Positions 6,214 to 14,390 of a DNA stretch of 17,718 nucleotides are shown here, in pieces. The position numbers and the translations under genes were made by a program. The notes beneath the pieces were generated by a model that worked only from the letters and a program-made list of their open reading frames with translations, did no database searches and was not told the DNA's origin. Every line of letters begins with the position of its first letter. Position 1 is the first letter of the stretch. The stretch comes from CAYLZW01 sp964388085 (GTDB lineage: Bacteria; Myxococcota; UBA727; CAYLZW01): assembly GCA_964388085.1 (NCBI GenBank), contig CAYLZW010000105.1, positions 1 through 17,718 of the forward strand. Reading direction: 5' to 3'.

Positions 6214-7587
6214 ATGACCTCGCTCGGCACCGATCTGCACCCCTGCCGCGTCGCCATCGTGGGCAGCGGACCGAGCGGCTTCTACGCCGCCGAGGCGCTG
6301 TTCCGCTCGACGACGAACGTGCGCGTCGACATGTTCGATCGCTTGCCGACGCCGTTCGGGCTCGTGCGCGGCGGCGTCGCGCCCGATCACGCGAAGATCA
6401 AGGCCGTGGCGGTGAAGTTCACGAAGCTGGCGCTCGACGAGCGCTTCGCCTTTCTGGGCAACGTCTGTCTCGGCACGGACGTCACGCTCGCCGAGCTTCG
6501 TTCGTTCTACGACGCCGTGCTGCTCACGACGGGGGCCGAAGCCGACCGGCGCCTCGGCATCCCGGGCGAGGATCTCTCCGGCAGCCACACCGCCACGGAA
6601 TTTGTCGGCTGGTACAACGGCCACCCCGACTACCGCGAGCGTCAATTCGACCTCTCGCAAGAGGTCGCCATCGTCGTGGGGCAGGGCAACGTCGCCATGG
6701 ACGTCTCGCGCATCCTCGCGAAGACGGTCGATGAGCTCGCCAAGACGGACATCGCCGAGCACGCGCTCGACGCGCTGTCGTCGTCGAAGGTGAAGGAGAT
6801 CCACCTGCTCGGCCGCCGGGGGCCGGTGCAGGCGAAGTTCACGCCGCCCGAGATCCGCGAGATGGGCGAGCTCAGCGACTGCGATCCCGTCGTCGACAAG
6901 GCCGACCTCGAGCTGAACCCCGCGAGCCGCGCGGAGCTCGAGGAGCTCAAGAACAAGGAGCTGCGCGAGAACTTCGACATCCTGCGCTCCTTCGCCGAGC
7001 GCGCCCCGACGAGCAAACACAAGCGCTTCGTCGTGCACTTCCTGAACAGCCCCATCGAGCTGCAGGGCGAGGGGCGCGTCGAGCGAATGGTGCTGGGCAG
7101 AAACAGCCTCGAAGGGGAGCCGTTCCAGCAGAGCGCCAAAGACACCGGCGAGCGCGAGGAGCTCGAGTGTGGTCTCGTGTTCCGCAGCGTCGGCTATCGC
7201 GGCACCGGCATCAATGGCGTGCCCTTCGACGAGCGAAAGGCCGTCATCCCGAACGTGCAGGGCCGCGTCCACGAGGCGGGCGTCGTCGTGCCCGGGCTCT
7301 ACGCCGCCGGCTGGATCAAGCGCGGCCCCTCGGGCGTCATCGGCACCAACAAGCCGGACGCCGTCGAGACCGTGCAGGCGCTGCTCGAGGACGTGACGAC
7401 CCTACCGGAAGCCAAGGTGCGCGACACGAACGCGCTCGTGGAGTTGCTCAAAGGCCGTGGCGTGCGCGTGGTGAGCTTCGCCGACTGGCAGAAGATCGAC
7501 GCGGTCGAGGTGGAGCGCGGCAAGGCCAAGGGGAAGCCGCGCGAGAAGCTCGTCAGCGTCGAGGAGATGCTGAGCGTGCTCGATTGA
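6214..7587 (+). CDS. fprA: FprA/adrenodoxin-reductase-type ferredoxin--NADP+ reductase
   Basis: A 457-residue flavoenzyme that transfers electrons between NADPH and ferredoxin-like proteins in the cytoplasm. The FAD motif is VAIVGSGPSGFYAAE (13-27), followed by the family motif TPFGLVRGGVAPDH (46-59). The NADPH-binding motif is VVGQGNVAMDVSRIL (154-168), and the GRRGP turn (200-204) is expected to contact the 2'-phosphate, consistent with NADPH rather than NADH. The C-terminal signature GWIKRGPSGVIGTNKPDA begins at residue 366. Length is normal for the adrenodoxin reductase/FprA family and quite unlike the shorter plant-type FNR. The ATG at 6214 follows CCGGAGGCAGC, a strong Shine-Dalgarno. 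No ferredoxin gene is adjacent in this window, so the partner is unknown. It faces the 7620 gene with 32 bases between stops. Confidence 0.94.
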   Translation: MTSLGTDLHPCRVAIVGSGPSGFYAAEALFRSTTNVRVDMFDRLPTPFGLVRGGVAPDHAKIKAVAVKFTKLALDERFAFLGNVCLGTDVTLAELRSFYDAVLLTTGAEADRRLGIPGEDLSGSHTATEFVGWYNGHPDYRERQFDLSQEVAIVVGQGNVAMDVSRILAKTVDELAKTDIAEHALDALSSSKVKEIHLLGRRGPVQAKFTPPEIREMGELSDCDPVVDKADLELNPASRAELEELKNKELRENFDILRSFAERAPTSKHKRFVVHFLNSPIELQGEGRVERMVLGRNSLEGEPFQQSAKDTGEREELECGLVFRSVGYRGTGINGVPFDERKAVIPNVQGRVHEAGVVVPGLYAAGWIKRGPSGVIGTNKPDAVETVQALLEDVTTLPEAKVRDTNALVELLKGRGVRVVSFADWQKIDAVEVERGKAKGKPREKLVSVEEMLSVLD

Positions 7588-7619
7588 TGATTCCTCGATT
7601 CAGTCGGGGTGTACTACAG

Positions 7620-8129
7620 TCAGACGGGCTGGCAGGTGCCATTGACGCACTGCTCACCCGCTCCGCATTCGATGTTGGCGTGGCACTCGAGGCCATCGTC
7701 GGGCGGGACCTCGTGGCATACCGCCGCATACGCATACTCGGGCGCGCGCTCGAGGTTTCGCAGGATGTCGGCCCGCCGCCGCTCGGCTCCCGGTGCGGCG
7801 GCTTCAAGCGCCGCAGGAGTCGAGCACGCAGCGATCAAGGATGTGAAGTCGGCAAATGCTGCGCCTTCGAACGCTTCGGGCAGCCTCGGGTAGCACTCCT
7901 CCTTCTCCTGGAAGTGAACCTGGTCGCCCGGGAGGCCGAACATTCGCTCCTCCATCAGCGACCAGTACCCAACATCTGGCAGGTAATGGAGTGGGAGTCC
8001 AATGCGCTGGCCGATGAGCAGTGGGGCCGCTGTTGGGGCTACCGGTTGAGACCATTCGATCGTGCCATCGCTCGCTTGCCCGTCGGCGCTCTCGCTCTTC
8101 GAGCATGCACCTGCGTCAGCCGTCCTCAT
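7620..8129 (-). CDS. Hypothetical protein with Cys-rich C-terminus, possibly a lipoprotein lacking its signal sequence
   Basis: A 169-residue ORF that I do not recognise. The C-terminus has a small disulfide-type motif (LECHANIECGAGEQCVNGTC) of the kind found on extracytoplasmic proteins of Myxococcota. The N-terminus reads MRTADAGACSKSESADG, which looks like the end of a lipobox and the start of a mature lipoprotein, but there is no hydrophobic signal segment; an in-frame TGA lies about 20 codons upstream. Either the protein is cytosolic, or the signal has been lost by mutation or deletion. Third positions hold more A and T (GTT, ACA, TTT, CCT, GCA) than in neighbouring genes, suggesting weak constraint or a foreign origin. 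It lies 45 bases downstream of the 403-residue lipoprotein gene and may be a sixth operon member. The ATG at 8129-8127 was preferred over the adjacent TTG. Confidence 0.55.
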   Translation of the reverse strand: MRTADAGACSKSESADGQASDGTIEWSQPVAPTAAPLLIGQRIGLPLHYLPDVGYWSLMEERMFGLPGDQVHFQEKEECYPRLPEAFEGAAFADFTSLIAACSTPAALEAAAPGAERRRADILRNLERAPEYAYAAVCHEVPPDDGLECHANIECGAGEQCVNGTCQPV

Positions 8130-8174
8130 CAATCTGGCCCTGGTGCTAGCGCCAGTCGTGGGCCCCTCAAGAGA

Positions 8175-9386
8175 TCAGCGGTACTCGACCACCACCTTGC
8201 CCACCGTGGTGCCGCCGCGCTGATCGCGCACGACGGCGACGATGGTGTCGCGCTGGCCGCTCTCGACATCGGCGCTCGGCAGCTGCCAGGTGACGCCGAG
8301 TCGACCGCTGAACAGCGTCTCGGTCTGCGGGTTCGAGACGTCGCCGCGCGTCGTGTACCAGCTGACGACGTAGTCCTCCCAGCGGTTCTCGGCGAATAGC
8401 GCGCTGGTCTCGATGTCGAAGCTGAGCACCTGATAGTGCTGCCGGTCGCCCGGCGGGAACACGGGCGTGAGGTTCACGTGCCCGCCGCGGGGGACGCGCA
8501 GGAGGCTCGAGGGTCCGAGATCGCTCAGCTCCGCGAAGCGCACGCCTTCGTCCTCGAGGCCCGCCAGCTCGTCGTCGTCGTCCATGTCGAAGCCGAGCAG
8601 CCCGGGGTTCTCGTTTCGTCCGCGCGGCTCGACGCAGTCGGTGCGCCCCTCGACGAATTCCTCGTCGGGGATGACGGCGTCGCAATAGGTGATGCCGAGG
8701 ATCTGGCCGAAGGTGTCGAGGAAGCCGTCCGGCAGATCGGGGTGCGCGACGTCGAGCTGCACGGGCAGGCGCTTGTAGGCCGTCTCGCGCGGGACGTCCG
8801 CCACGCTCTGGTTCTGCACGTCGACGACGAACAAGGGCAGCTCGGGGAAGAAGCTCGGGATCGGCTGCCCGGCGGTGGTGTTCGGGATGATGCTGTCGAT
8901 GACGGGCGGCGTGAACGTGTAGGCGTAGCGCAGCCCTTCGATGCGACCGGTGGGCTCGCCGCTCTCGCCGGCGGGCTCGAGCGTGAGCTCGCTCTCCTTC
9001 GGGGCGTGCACGTCGCGCAGGGCGCCTTCGGCGGAGTCCGGCTCGCGCGCGAGCACGTCACCGACGTCGAAGTCGAGGCAGGCGCCCGCGCCGACAGGGC
9101 AGAGCTGCGTCGTGCTCAGGATCGCTCCGCCGCGCGGATCGAAGGCATACACCTCCACGTCGACGTCGTAGCTCGGCAGCGTGAGCACGGGCGGTCGATC
9201 GGCCGGTGGCAGCAGCGCGTAGAACGGGTGGTAGAGGATCTCGGCCGGCTCGGTGCGCACGGCGAGCACGCGCAGGTCCTCGATGCGGTCCTCGCGATCG
9301 AAGTCGGCGCAGCCAACGCCCGTGAGCGACAGCGCGGCGGCGACGACGACGTAGAGGGCGCGGCGGCGAGTGACGCGGCGGTGCAT
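8175..9386 (-). CDS. Large lipoprotein of unknown function, downstream of the TonB-dependent receptor
   Basis: A 403-residue exported lipoprotein. The signal is RRRALYVVVAAALSLTGVGC, with the lipobox TGVGC and Cys26. The residue after Cys is Ala and the next is Asp. The mature protein is acidic and beta-rich in appearance, with an internal Asp-rich loop (GFDMDDDDELAGLEDEG) that might bind calcium. The C-terminal region (DTIVAVVRDQRGGTTVGKVVVEY) looks like an Ig-like fold, a visual judgement only. I know no family for it. Its ATG (9386-9384) follows the stop of the receptor gene by one base, implying translational coupling. By position it may be a surface-exposed partner of the receptor, in the manner of SusD-type lipoproteins, although I see no SusD sequence signature. 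Confidence 0.85.
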   Translation of the reverse strand: MHRRVTRRRALYVVVAAALSLTGVGCADFDREDRIEDLRVLAVRTEPAEILYHPFYALLPPADRPPVLTLPSYDVDVEVYAFDPRGGAILSTTQLCPVGAGACLDFDVGDVLAREPDSAEGALRDVHAPKESELTLEPAGESGEPTGRIEGLRYAYTFTPPVIDSIIPNTTAGQPIPSFFPELPLFVVDVQNQSVADVPRETAYKRLPVQLDVAHPDLPDGFLDTFGQILGITYCDAVIPDEEFVEGRTDCVEPRGRNENPGLLGFDMDDDDELAGLEDEGVRFAELSDLGPSSLLRVPRGGHVNLTPVFPPGDRQHYQVLSFDIETSALFAENRWEDYVVSWYTTRGDVSNPQTETLFSGRLGVTWQLPSADVESGQRDTIVAVVRDQRGGTTVGKVVVEYR

Positions 9387-9387
9387 G

Positions 9388-12198
9388 TCAGAACTCCCCG
9401 CTGGCGCCGATGACCGGCAGGATGGGCAGGCTCGGGATGGGCTCGCGCTCGCGGTAGCGGAAATCGTTCTGGTAGCCCTCGGCGTTCTGCTGGTTGTAGA
9501 CGTTCAAGAGGTCGAGGTAGGTCGTCATCGAGAAGGCCTCGAACACCCACTTGCGATCGAGGCGCAGATCGAGCTGGTGAAAGGCCGGCAGGCGCGTGGT
9601 GCCAAAGCGCGTCGCGATCTGCCCGTAGTTGGTGGTGTCGAGGTCGTGCAGCGAGCCGATGGGCCGCGACGAGGGGTTGCCCGAGACGAGCCGGAAGCGG
9701 CCGCCGAAGGTGAAGTCCCAGGGCAGGTTCACCTGGCCGACCAGCGTCAGGATGTGCGTCTGGTCGAAGCTCGTCAGCACGAACGAGTCACGGCGCTCGG
9801 AGAGATCGATCTCGCTCTGCGAGAGCGTGTAGGCGATCCAGCCGAAGAAATACTTCGAGATCTCGTGGCGCAGGAGCACCTCGAGGCCAAAGGTCCGGCC
9901 GCGCCCCTCGTTGTTGTAGAAGATCGGCTCGGCGGCGCCATTGCCCTTCAACACGACCTCCCCCGTGTCCTGAATGAGCAGATCGCGGTCGGTGTAATAG
10001 AGCTGCACGTCGAGGTTGATGTCGCGCGTGAGCGCCTGCTCGATGCCGCCGATGTATTGAAAGGCTCGCTCTGGGAGGAGGTTCGGGTTGCCCGCCTCGG
10101 GCGCGAGCTCCGTCTGCGGCGCCTGGCGGTAGATGCCGAAGGCGCCCTTCAGCGTCGTGCCGGGGAAGATCTCGAAGCGCGCGGTGATGCGAGGGTCGAG
10201 GTTGTACATCTGCACGGTCTTGGCCGGCACGGTCTCGCCGGTGGGCAGCTCGTCCTCGGCGAAGGACACGAGCGTGAGCTCCGCGCGCACGCCGGGGATG
10301 ATGCGCAGGCCCGGCAGCACCTGGATCTGCGCCTCGCTGTAGACGCCGATGGCGTTGAACATGCCGGACGAGTCGAACTGCTGGTTCTCCTCGGGGATGC
10401 GCGTGACGACGCGCGGGAAGCTGCCGATCTCGAGCGGCAGCGGTACGTCGAAGGTCACGCCGAAGGTGTCGCCCTGGTAGTCGGCGCCGACGGCGAATTC
10501 GAACAGCTCGCTCGGCCGAAAGCGCAGCTCGTCGCGCACGCCCCAGGTCCACAGGCTCGCGCCGAGCGTGGCGCCGATGCCGAGCTCGCTCTCGATGCTG
10601 AGGTCGTTCAGGTTCACGCCGACGAAGGGCTGCGTGAAGTGCACGATGTTACCCGGCAGGCGTGACTCCCAGCGGCCCACCAGCCGGTGCCACGTGCTGT
10701 GCACGCCGAGGTCGACGCCCTCACCGACGCCGGTGCCGCGCGAGACGACCTTGAGATCGTCGTCGCTGCCGAAGGCGAAGAGCGAGAAGTGCTGGCCCGG
10801 CAGCGGCGCGGTCTCGACCTTCAGCTGGTAGTCCCAGTAGACGGGCGCGGCGACGATGGTCTGGCCCTCGGGGCCGACGATGACGTCGAGCGCGAGCGGA
10901 ATGAGCGCGTCGATGTAGCTGCGCCGCGCCGCCGCCGCGAAGGTGAAGGTAGGCAGCTGCCCGACCTTGACGGGGCCGCCGAAGAAGAAGCCGGAGTCGA
11001 TGAGGTCGACCTCCGCGTAGCCGCGGAAGTTGCGCATGTTCAGGCGACGACTCGAGACGTCGACGATGCCGGCGGTCGCACGCCCGTAATAGGCGCCGAA
11101 GCCGCCGGGGAAGAAGTTGATGTCCTCGAGGAACTCGGGGTTCACGACGGAGGTGAGCCCGCCGAAATGGTACAGGATGGGGATCTCGACGCCGTCGAAA
11201 TAGACGCCCGTGTTCGAGGGGCTCGCGCCGCGCACGATGAGCGCACCGCCGCCGAAGGGCGCGCGCGCGAGGCCGGGCAGGTTCTCGATGACGCGCAGGG
11301 GATCACCGAAGGTGCCGGGCACGCGGCGCACCTCCTCGCGGGTGAGCGAGATCTTCGCGACCTCCTTCTTGGCGCGCCGCTCGCGGATGACGGTCTCGAA
11401 GGTGTTGGCCTCGGACGGCGTCATATAGACGACCATCTCGGTGCGCTCCTTCGGGCGGATGCGCTCGGTGACGAAGTGCGGGTCGTAGCCCGAGTAGGCG
11501 AAGCTGAGGTACCAGGAGCCCGCCGGCAGGCCACGGAATTCGAAGCGCCCCTCCTCGTCGGTGAAGGTGGTCTCGAGCGGGTGCGCCACGGTGACGTCGT
11601 CATCGCCCTCGACCGTCACCTCCACGCCCTCGAGCGGCGCTTTGGTGGCGGCCTCGCGCACGACGCCGACCAGGTTGCGCGGCCCGCGCGGCGTCTCGTC
11701 ATCCCCCTCGAGGAACTCGTCCACCGGCTCGGGCTCGGTGGGGACCTCGACGATCTGCTCCTGCACCTCGAACACCGTGCGGTACTCGATGGCGACCGGC
11801 GCCGGCTTGTCATTCACCTCGGCGGGGCGGAACACGAAGTTGGTGGCCGCGCCCATGGCGGCGAGGTCGAGGTCCCTGCCGGCGCTCGTCAGCACGTCGA
11901 CGCGCGTCACCTGCCCGGTGGCGTCGATGGTGATGCGCAGGATCACCTCGCCGGCGCGACCCGCGGCGCGCGCCTCCTCGGGATAGATGGGATCCTGCCC
12001 CTCGATGAGCTCCGGAGCCCGCGTCAGGCGCGGCGGCTGCTGGGCCTGCTCGTCGTCGGGCTCGTCCTCGAACTGCGTCGGCTGCTGCTCGAGCTGCGCG
12101 CGCGCGCCCGGCGAGAACCCGAGCGTGGTGAGCGCCGACAAGAGCAGCGTCCCCACGACGAAGGAAGAGCACAGCGAGCGCGGGGGACGGTGGCTCAC
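9388..12198 (-). CDS. TonB-dependent outer-membrane receptor with N-terminal TonB C-terminal domain
   Basis: A 936-residue protein with a mosaic layout. Residues 1-34 are a Sec signal ending ARA. Residues 35-65 are acidic and Gln-rich. Residues about 69-146 match the TonB C-terminal domain (PIYPEEARAAGRAGEVILRI, GQVTRVDVLTSAG, FVFRPAEVNDKP). Residues about 174-262 are a carboxypeptidase-regulatory-like domain (LVGVVREAATKAPLEGVEV, DEEGRFEFRGLPAGSWYL). A TonB-box-like FETVIRER lies at 267-274. The plug runs to about 385 (RVIENLPGLARAPFGGG, LIVRGASPSNTGVYFDGVEI), and the 22-strand barrel region fills the rest, ending in GEF with the terminal Phe typical of outer-membrane proteins. The start is GTG at 12198-12196, nine bases after the upstream stop; no strong Shine-Dalgarno is seen. 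The substrate is unknown. It cannot act as a normal TonB because the ExbB-contacting N-terminal helix is replaced by a cleaved signal. Confidence 0.93.
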   Translation of the reverse strand: MSHRPPRSLCSSFVVGTLLLSALTTLGFSPGARAQLEQQPTQFEDEPDDEQAQQPPRLTRAPELIEGQDPIYPEEARAAGRAGEVILRITIDATGQVTRVDVLTSAGRDLDLAAMGAATNFVFRPAEVNDKPAPVAIEYRTVFEVQEQIVEVPTEPEPVDEFLEGDDETPRGPRNLVGVVREAATKAPLEGVEVTVEGDDDVTVAHPLETTFTDEEGRFEFRGLPAGSWYLSFAYSGYDPHFVTERIRPKERTEMVVYMTPSEANTFETVIRERRAKKEVAKISLTREEVRRVPGTFGDPLRVIENLPGLARAPFGGGALIVRGASPSNTGVYFDGVEIPILYHFGGLTSVVNPEFLEDINFFPGGFGAYYGRATAGIVDVSSRRLNMRNFRGYAEVDLIDSGFFFGGPVKVGQLPTFTFAAAARRSYIDALIPLALDVIVGPEGQTIVAAPVYWDYQLKVETAPLPGQHFSLFAFGSDDDLKVVSRGTGVGEGVDLGVHSTWHRLVGRWESRLPGNIVHFTQPFVGVNLNDLSIESELGIGATLGASLWTWGVRDELRFRPSELFEFAVGADYQGDTFGVTFDVPLPLEIGSFPRVVTRIPEENQQFDSSGMFNAIGVYSEAQIQVLPGLRIIPGVRAELTLVSFAEDELPTGETVPAKTVQMYNLDPRITARFEIFPGTTLKGAFGIYRQAPQTELAPEAGNPNLLPERAFQYIGGIEQALTRDINLDVQLYYTDRDLLIQDTGEVVLKGNGAAEPIFYNNEGRGRTFGLEVLLRHEISKYFFGWIAYTLSQSEIDLSERRDSFVLTSFDQTHILTLVGQVNLPWDFTFGGRFRLVSGNPSSRPIGSLHDLDTTNYGQIATRFGTTRLPAFHQLDLRLDRKWVFEAFSMTTYLDLLNVYNQQNAEGYQNDFRYREREPIPSLPILPVIGASGEF

Positions 12199-12207
12199 GG
12201 GGACGCC

Positions 12208-12768
12208 TCAGCGGAGCCCAGCGGGGAAGAGCGAGATGGGCACGTCGAAGCGCTGGAACTGACGCACGTCCACCTCTTCGCAGCCCACGGCGATGACGCT
12301 GGCGTGGCCCTCGACCAGCGGGTTCGAGCTGACCGTGGCGCCGCTGCCGTCGTCGACCTGGAACCTCAGCAGCCCCTTCGGCTTCAAGGAGCCGAGCAGC
12401 AAGAAGCTGTGCACGCCGCTCTCGCCGACGTTGCCGAAGGCGTGCTCGTCGCTGCTGTCGTCTCCCTCGAGCGAGACCACCTGGCTCGCCAGCGGTCCGC
12501 GCGCCTCGAGGTCTTGCAGCGAGGTGTCGACGAGGTCGGCGCAGGCGTTCAGCCCGTCCGGGTTCCAGTACATGAGCGCGATGAAGCTCTTCAGCGGCTC
12601 GAGCAGCGCGGGGTCGCTGATCGCGAGGCGCGCCTGCCCGGGGCCGAGGTCCACGTCGAGGTAGCGCGGCGCGGGCTGCACGCAGCCGCCGGCGACGAGG
12701 AGCGCCAGCGCGGCGACGCCGGCCCACCTCCGGCACGATGGCTCGCCGCGGCGAGCGCGGCTCGTCAT
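12208..12768 (-). CDS. Small lipoprotein of unknown function in the receptor operon
   Basis: A 186-residue lipoprotein. The basic N-terminus is followed by WAGVAALALLVAGGC, with the lipobox VAGGC and Cys29. The mature part begins VQPAPRYLDVDLGPGQARLA and contains two further cysteines (NACADL and VGCEEV) that could pair. I do not recognise the family. The start ATG (12768-12766) overlaps the stop of the upstream TPR-like gene by four bases (ATGA), and its own stop is nine bases before the receptor GTG. Translational coupling suggests it is made in fixed proportion with its neighbours, and it probably sits at the outer membrane with the receptor. Confidence 0.85.
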   Translation of the reverse strand: MTSRARRGEPSCRRWAGVAALALLVAGGCVQPAPRYLDVDLGPGQARLAISDPALLEPLKSFIALMYWNPDGLNACADLVDTSLQDLEARGPLASQVVSLEGDDSSDEHAFGNVGESGVHSFLLLGSLKPKGLLRFQVDDGSGATVSSNPLVEGHASVIAVGCEEVDVRQFQRFDVPISLFPAGLR

Positions 12769-13691
12769 GGCAGCGCTCCCACGCCCGCGATGGAGACGTT
12801 GACGTAACCGACGGGCGGCTGGGCGGCCTTCGATGAGCAGCGTCCGGTCGCGCAGTAGAGCGCCACGCTGCCACCGACGAGGCCGGCCACGACGAGGCCG
12901 CCGGCGATGGCGGCGCCGCTCCAGAGCAGCACCTCGCCGCCCTCTCCGGCGTTGGCGGCGTTGGCGGTGGCGCCGTGGCGGGGCAGGGCGATGGGCGGCA
13001 CCGGGGGATCGGGCATGACCTCCGCGCCCACGGGGCCGCTCAGCAGGAGGCGGTAGCGCAGCGTGTAGCTGGCGGGAGAGACGCCCGCGCGCACGGCCGG
13101 ATCGACGAGCTCCCCTTCGAAGCGCACCACGCCCTCCTGCTCGGTCGGCAGCTTCTGCAGGGGGGCGGTGATGGGCTCGCCGGCCTCGCCGTCGATGATG
13201 GCGTCGACGCTGACGCTGGCGCTGGCCACCCGCGCGAGCGCGTCGCGCACCTCGAACGAGAGCGTGAGCGTCCCGCCCTCGAGCGCGGCCTGTACGGTGG
13301 GCGGCTCGTGCACGACGGTGACGCGGCCGTTCTCTTTGACGTACGCGACGGCGCGGTCGAACACCTCACGAAAGCGTGGGCTCATGTCCTCCGGCAGCGC
13401 GTGCTCGGGATCGAGCACCAGGAGGCGCACGAACCACTCGCGCGCCGCGTCGTCGTCACCGAGGGCCGTGTGCGCGAAGCCGAGCAGGCGGTGCGCCTCG
13501 ATGCGCTCCTCGGCGCTGGCCTCCGCGTCGGCGATGACGAGGCCGCACTCGGGCACCATGCCTTTGTAGTCGAACTCGCCCTCGAGGGAGCGGCACTTGT
13601 CGAGATGCGGGTTGGCGCCGGCGGGCTGCGCGACGAGCGCGACGAGCGCGACCGCGAGCGTGGACGGCAGGCGCGGCGCGCGCGCGATCAT
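12765..13691 (-). CDS. Exported TPR-like protein with C-terminal membrane helix
   Basis: A 308-residue protein. Residues 1-26 form a Sec signal (LPSTLAVALVALVAQPAGA, then NPHLDKC). A helical region at about 28-115 looks like one or two tetratricopeptide units (AHRLLGFAHTALGDDDAARE, FVRLLVLDPEHALPEDM). A beta-type region follows (VTVVHEPPTVQAALEGGTL, TLSFEVRDAL) with a possible Fn3- or Ig-like fold. Near the C-terminus, GAAIAGGLVVAGLVGGSVAL is a membrane helix followed by a short tail containing CATGRC. The protein would be periplasmic and anchored by its C-terminus, possibly scaffolding the lipoproteins and receptor. I know no named family. Both ends overlap neighbouring genes by four bases (ATGA). 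The start is ATG at 13691-13689. Confidence 0.85.
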   Translation of the reverse strand: MIARAPRLPSTLAVALVALVAQPAGANPHLDKCRSLEGEFDYKGMVPECGLVIADAEASAEERIEAHRLLGFAHTALGDDDAAREWFVRLLVLDPEHALPEDMSPRFREVFDRAVAYVKENGRVTVVHEPPTVQAALEGGTLTLSFEVRDALARVASASVSVDAIIDGEAGEPITAPLQKLPTEQEGVVRFEGELVDPAVRAGVSPASYTLRYRLLLSGPVGAEVMPDPPVPPIALPRHGATANAANAGEGGEVLLWSGAAIAGGLVVAGLVGGSVALYCATGRCSSKAAQPPVGYVNVSIAGVGALP

Positions 13692-14383
13692 CGGCAGCCT
13701 CCCACGTCGGCGACCCCGGGTCCGAAGGGCTCGCAGAGGGCGTCGCCCTGACAGCCGGTGCCGTCCGCCAGGCAGATGGGGCCGACGCCTCGCCGCAGCA
13801 CGCCGAGATCACAGGTCAGCCCGTCCGGCATCGTGCAGCCCGGCAAGGAGGCGGCGCTAAAGGGCGCGCTCCACGTACCGGCTGGGCAGAGCACGTCGCC
13901 GTCGCTGCTCGTCGTGATCTCGGCGTCCTTGCCGTCGATGGCGGAGATGGGCTCGAGCACGACGCTGACGTCGGCCCCGAACAGCTCGCGCAGCGTCAGG
14001 TCGATCTTGCAGCCGTTCGTGCTGGCGCTCGCCGTGCCCGTCGCCACGGCGCCGTCGGAGCAGCGGGCGATGTAGTCGAAGGTCACCCCGTCCGCGACGC
14101 GCTGGCAGCTCGGCGCGAAGCGGCACTCCCCGTCCGCGCAGAGGCGTCCGCCCGTGCAGTCGGACGCGTCGCTGCAGGCGCCCACGCCGACGGGCGTCAG
14201 CGGCTCGCAGACCTGGGTCTCGAGGTTGCAGCGCGTCAGCCCGCTCGAGGTGTCGCAGTCTGCGTCGTAGCGGCAGGGCTCCTGACAGCCGGCGCCGAGC
14301 AGCAGCAGCGTCGTCGGGAGCATGAGCAGCAGCGCCCGTCCGAAGACGGCCGTGGACCGGCCGGGGCGCGCCGCTCGAGACAT
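13688..14383 (-). CDS. Cys-rich lipoprotein, first gene of the receptor operon
   Basis: A 231-residue lipoprotein. The signal RALLLMLPTTLLLLGAGC ends in the lipobox LGAGC. The mature N-terminal part carries repeated small Cys motifs, CRYDADCD, CNLETQVCEP, CSDASDCTGGRLCADGEC, like the disulfide-rich modules common on extracellular proteins of Myxococcota. The remainder holds several more cysteines (SCQRVADG, GCKIDLTL, LCPAGTW). It should fold only in the oxidising periplasm or at the cell surface. The ATG at 14383-14381 was preferred over the GTG at 14389 because a -10-like TATATG ends eight bases upstream of it. There is no clear Shine-Dalgarno, so translation may be leaderless. The stop overlaps the next start by four bases. 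No function can be assigned from sequence. Confidence 0.85.
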   Translation of the reverse strand: MSRAARPGRSTAVFGRALLLMLPTTLLLLGAGCQEPCRYDADCDTSSGLTRCNLETQVCEPLTPVGVGACSDASDCTGGRLCADGECRFAPSCQRVADGVTFDYIARCSDGAVATGTASASTNGCKIDLTLRELFGADVSVVLEPISAIDGKDAEITTSSDGDVLCPAGTWSAPFSAASLPGCTMPDGLTCDLGVLRRGVGPICLADGTGCQGDALCEPFGPGVADVGGCR

Positions 14384-14390
14384 GAGCACC

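Noticed and set aside
5833..7272. 479-codon minus-strand open frame opposite the FprA-type reductase
   Set aside because: The composition is that of an antisense shadow, and the plus strand carries clear FAD and NADPH motifs over the same bases.
7588..7619. Possible bidirectional terminator between the convergent reductase and orphan genes
   Set aside because: No stable inverted repeat followed by a T-run could be found in these 32 bases.
10687..12807. 706-codon plus-strand open frame opposite the TonB receptor and lipoprotein
   Set aside because: It spans two real coupled minus-strand genes, has low-complexity Arg/Asp/Val/Ala composition and no recognisable motif, as expected for an antisense shadow.
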